A stretch of 46,036 nucleotides of DNA from Pirellulales bacterium (GTDB lineage: Bacteria > Planctomycetota > Planctomycetia > Pirellulales > Pirellulaceae), in contig JAKUOW010000013.1 of NCBI GenBank assembly GCA_022451045.1, positions 1 through 46,036 on the forward strand, written 5' to 3'. The number at the start of each line of letters is the position of its first letter. The stretch's first letter is position 1. The position numbers and the translations under genes were made by a program. Shown here piece by piece: positions 45,701 to 46,036 of this stretch. The notes under the pieces are model-generated. The model saw only the letters and a list, made by a program, of their open reading frames with translations, had not been told where the DNA came from and did no database searches.

Positions 45701-45990
45701 GGTTCATGAAGATTTGCCGCGCCGGTTGCGTGTGGATATCGGCTTGTCATTATGCTGCAGCGACTCGGGCTACAACTACTACACGTTAGAAACGCCGAAT
45801 CAAATCGCATGCCAGCCTCTGCAAGCCCGTCGATGTTTGGCGTTTTGATTGTCGGATGACCGTATGTACCAATGTCTTCAGCGCTTATGTCGTCACCGAT
45901 AAACACGATGAAATTAGGTGAGTCCGCTGCCTCCGCCGACATTGGGTAAATCAAAAGCAGTGCAAGTGTGATGGTGAAGAATCGAATCAT
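42718..45990 (-). CDS. Exported sulfatase fused to an alpha/beta-hydrolase esterase
   Basis: A 1090-residue two-enzyme protein. Signal peptide about 1-21. Residues 24-430 are a type I sulfatase: metal ligands Asp33/Asp34, Cys73 in CSPSR (to be converted to formylglycine), Lys121 and His123 (GKWHLG), Asp239-Asn240 and Lys248 (MADNGRPFPRDKTTIYDTGIR is split by family order), similar to the heparan N-sulfatase-like subgroup. Residues 570-790 are an esterase of the prolyl-oligopeptidase/esterase-D type: Ser674 (GFSMGGAG), Asp748 (SGENDKQ), His778 (GMGHSYHP), with an oxyanion region at LHGRGDK. A beta-rich tail follows to the end. Such fusions suggest removal of sulfate and ester groups from one polysaccharide. 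It needs a formylglycine-generating enzyme from elsewhere. Confidence 0.9.
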   Translation of the reverse strand: MIRFFTITLALLLIYPMSAEAADSPNFIVFIGDDISAEDIGTYGHPTIKTPNIDGLAEAGMRFDSAFLTCSSCSPSRCSIMTSRYPHATGAANLHEPLPESQVVFPQVLKENGYYTAAAGKWHLGTAPRKHFDLIVGGGPSGCENWVKVTKERPKDKPFFFWFAAFDAHRGYSKGAIKEPHTEQDVVVPPYLADEPATREDLALYYDEVSRFDDYIGQVMRELEHQGVADNTVVIVMADNGRPFPRDKTTIYDTGIRTPFVVHWPSEVDSGATTNSLVSSVDIGATFLDLAGLDPAPSFQGVSFANVLRNPKATVRDFVFAEHNWHDYGAHERCVRNNRFLYVENAFPELPGTPPADAVRSPSYQDLQRMEARRELSEDQRGTFLFPRPAVELYDQSKDPHSLHNLAADPEYAEVLSGLRQELNRWRTATEDVIPESARADGFHRRLGTRITKPLNLKTPQGIDPIPSITRKIPPAGIEMPEDFLAEMNRRLRAAKVALQMPRIHTHTFRYDVIALIKAVELAVDLGEFYSPTQFDVARQVMTLAESRLKDLNDGKAPWNKDKGLVVRGYRSSIDGSAQPYGLEIPEDLDLGKPVPLYVWLHGRGDKTTDLHFIHQRMKRKGRIAPAHAMVVHPFGRHCMGFKSAGEIDVLEVVKEVSRRYNIDSERVILMGFSMGGAGAWHVGAHYADQWAAVAPGAGFAETKEYNKMTPDKYPEPYVQKLWGLYDIPGYARNLFNLPVVAYSGENDKQIQAAQIMERAFETEGEKLLHLIGPGMGHSYHPDTLKEIMDHMLAASISGRPNMPKSVHVQTQTLRYHSAYWVTLTGLEKHWSDARADARIVDDSITVTTKNVTSLRLSPKMTTVKSCEIDGTVINTEEIESLAFIKRDGKWQLGKPIGLTKSPELQGPIDDAFYSPFVVVLPSATENNVVIQRWLDFEFRHFRDRWKSLYRGELPVITDKQLTSEMIRTHNLVLWGTPKTNSVIRRLLNDQNMKHSMPLAWSNSKITIGDQQFDSKNHLPLMIYPNPLNADKYVVVNSGPTHREGHDRTNSLQNPKLPDWSIINLDELPNDRTPGTVVSHGFFDERWQVK

Positions 45991-46036
45991 TCTGGCGACA
46001 ATCTAACGGTGATAAACGGGATATTTGATAAGGCAT

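Overview
The window looks like a chromosomal segment of a planctomycete, probably a marine relative of Pirellulales. This is inferred from gene content: a paired PSCyt1/DUF1549/DUF1553 protein and DUF1501 protein, a CRTAC1-like FG-GAP lipoprotein with a TPR partner, DUF1571 and DUF6263 proteins, short leucine-rich-repeat proteins, a sulfatase, several Gfo/Idh/MocA oxidoreductases and a sugar-phosphate epimerase. Base composition looks even throughout. I saw no prophage, insertion sequence, integrase or CRISPR array.

Layout. At 0-2.4 kb the window opens with the broken end of a papain-like protease gene, followed on the minus strand by a large membrane-anchored protein. At 2.5-7.1 kb lie housekeeping genes: rarA, a small zinc-ribbon membrane protein, a LysM L,D-transpeptidase, pyrE and an NRDE/TANGO2-type protein. 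After a 407-bp non-coding gap, 7.5-11.6 kb carries a plus-strand cluster: Gfo/Idh/MocA oxidoreductase, fabH and pepF, closed by a terminator. A convergent sugar-phosphate epimerase follows. At 12.9-17.8 kb come a secreted protein with two STN-like units, a metallopeptidase-LRR fusion, a creatininase-family hydrolase, a ferrochelatase with a possible iron-sulfur cysteine set, and tRNA-His(GTG) with a terminator.

From 17.8 to 38.7 kb all genes are on the minus strand. In transcription order they are: a FIST protein, a secreted YHS-like protein, a DUF1571 gene interrupted by an in-frame TGA, a Gfo/Idh/MocA oxidoreductase, the CRTAC1/TPR lipoprotein pair, a DUF6263 protein, the PSCyt/DUF1553 and DUF1501 pair, and a seven-gene export locus. 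The export locus consists of a TolC-like protein, a Cys/His-rich small protein, an ABC permease, a Cys-rich OB-like lipoprotein, a membrane fusion protein, an ABC ATPase and a second ABC permease. At 38.8-46 kb are a plus-strand esterase-like hydrolase and an LRR lipoprotein, then a minus-strand 2-hydroxyacid dehydrogenase, a GNAT acetyltransferase and a 1090-residue sulfatase-esterase fusion.

The observations most worth following are: (1) the export locus, which looks like a metal-responsive ABC tripartite pump with two different permeases and a Cys-rich lipoprotein, and which has a dyad over a candidate promoter; (2) the single TGA in the membrane anchor of the DUF1571 protein; (3) direct repeats that copy the start region of the CRTAC1 gene, two of them in frame; (4) the sulfatase-esterase fusion; and (5) the truncated papain-like gene at the left edge. 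All functions are read from sequence motifs by eye; no database search was run.
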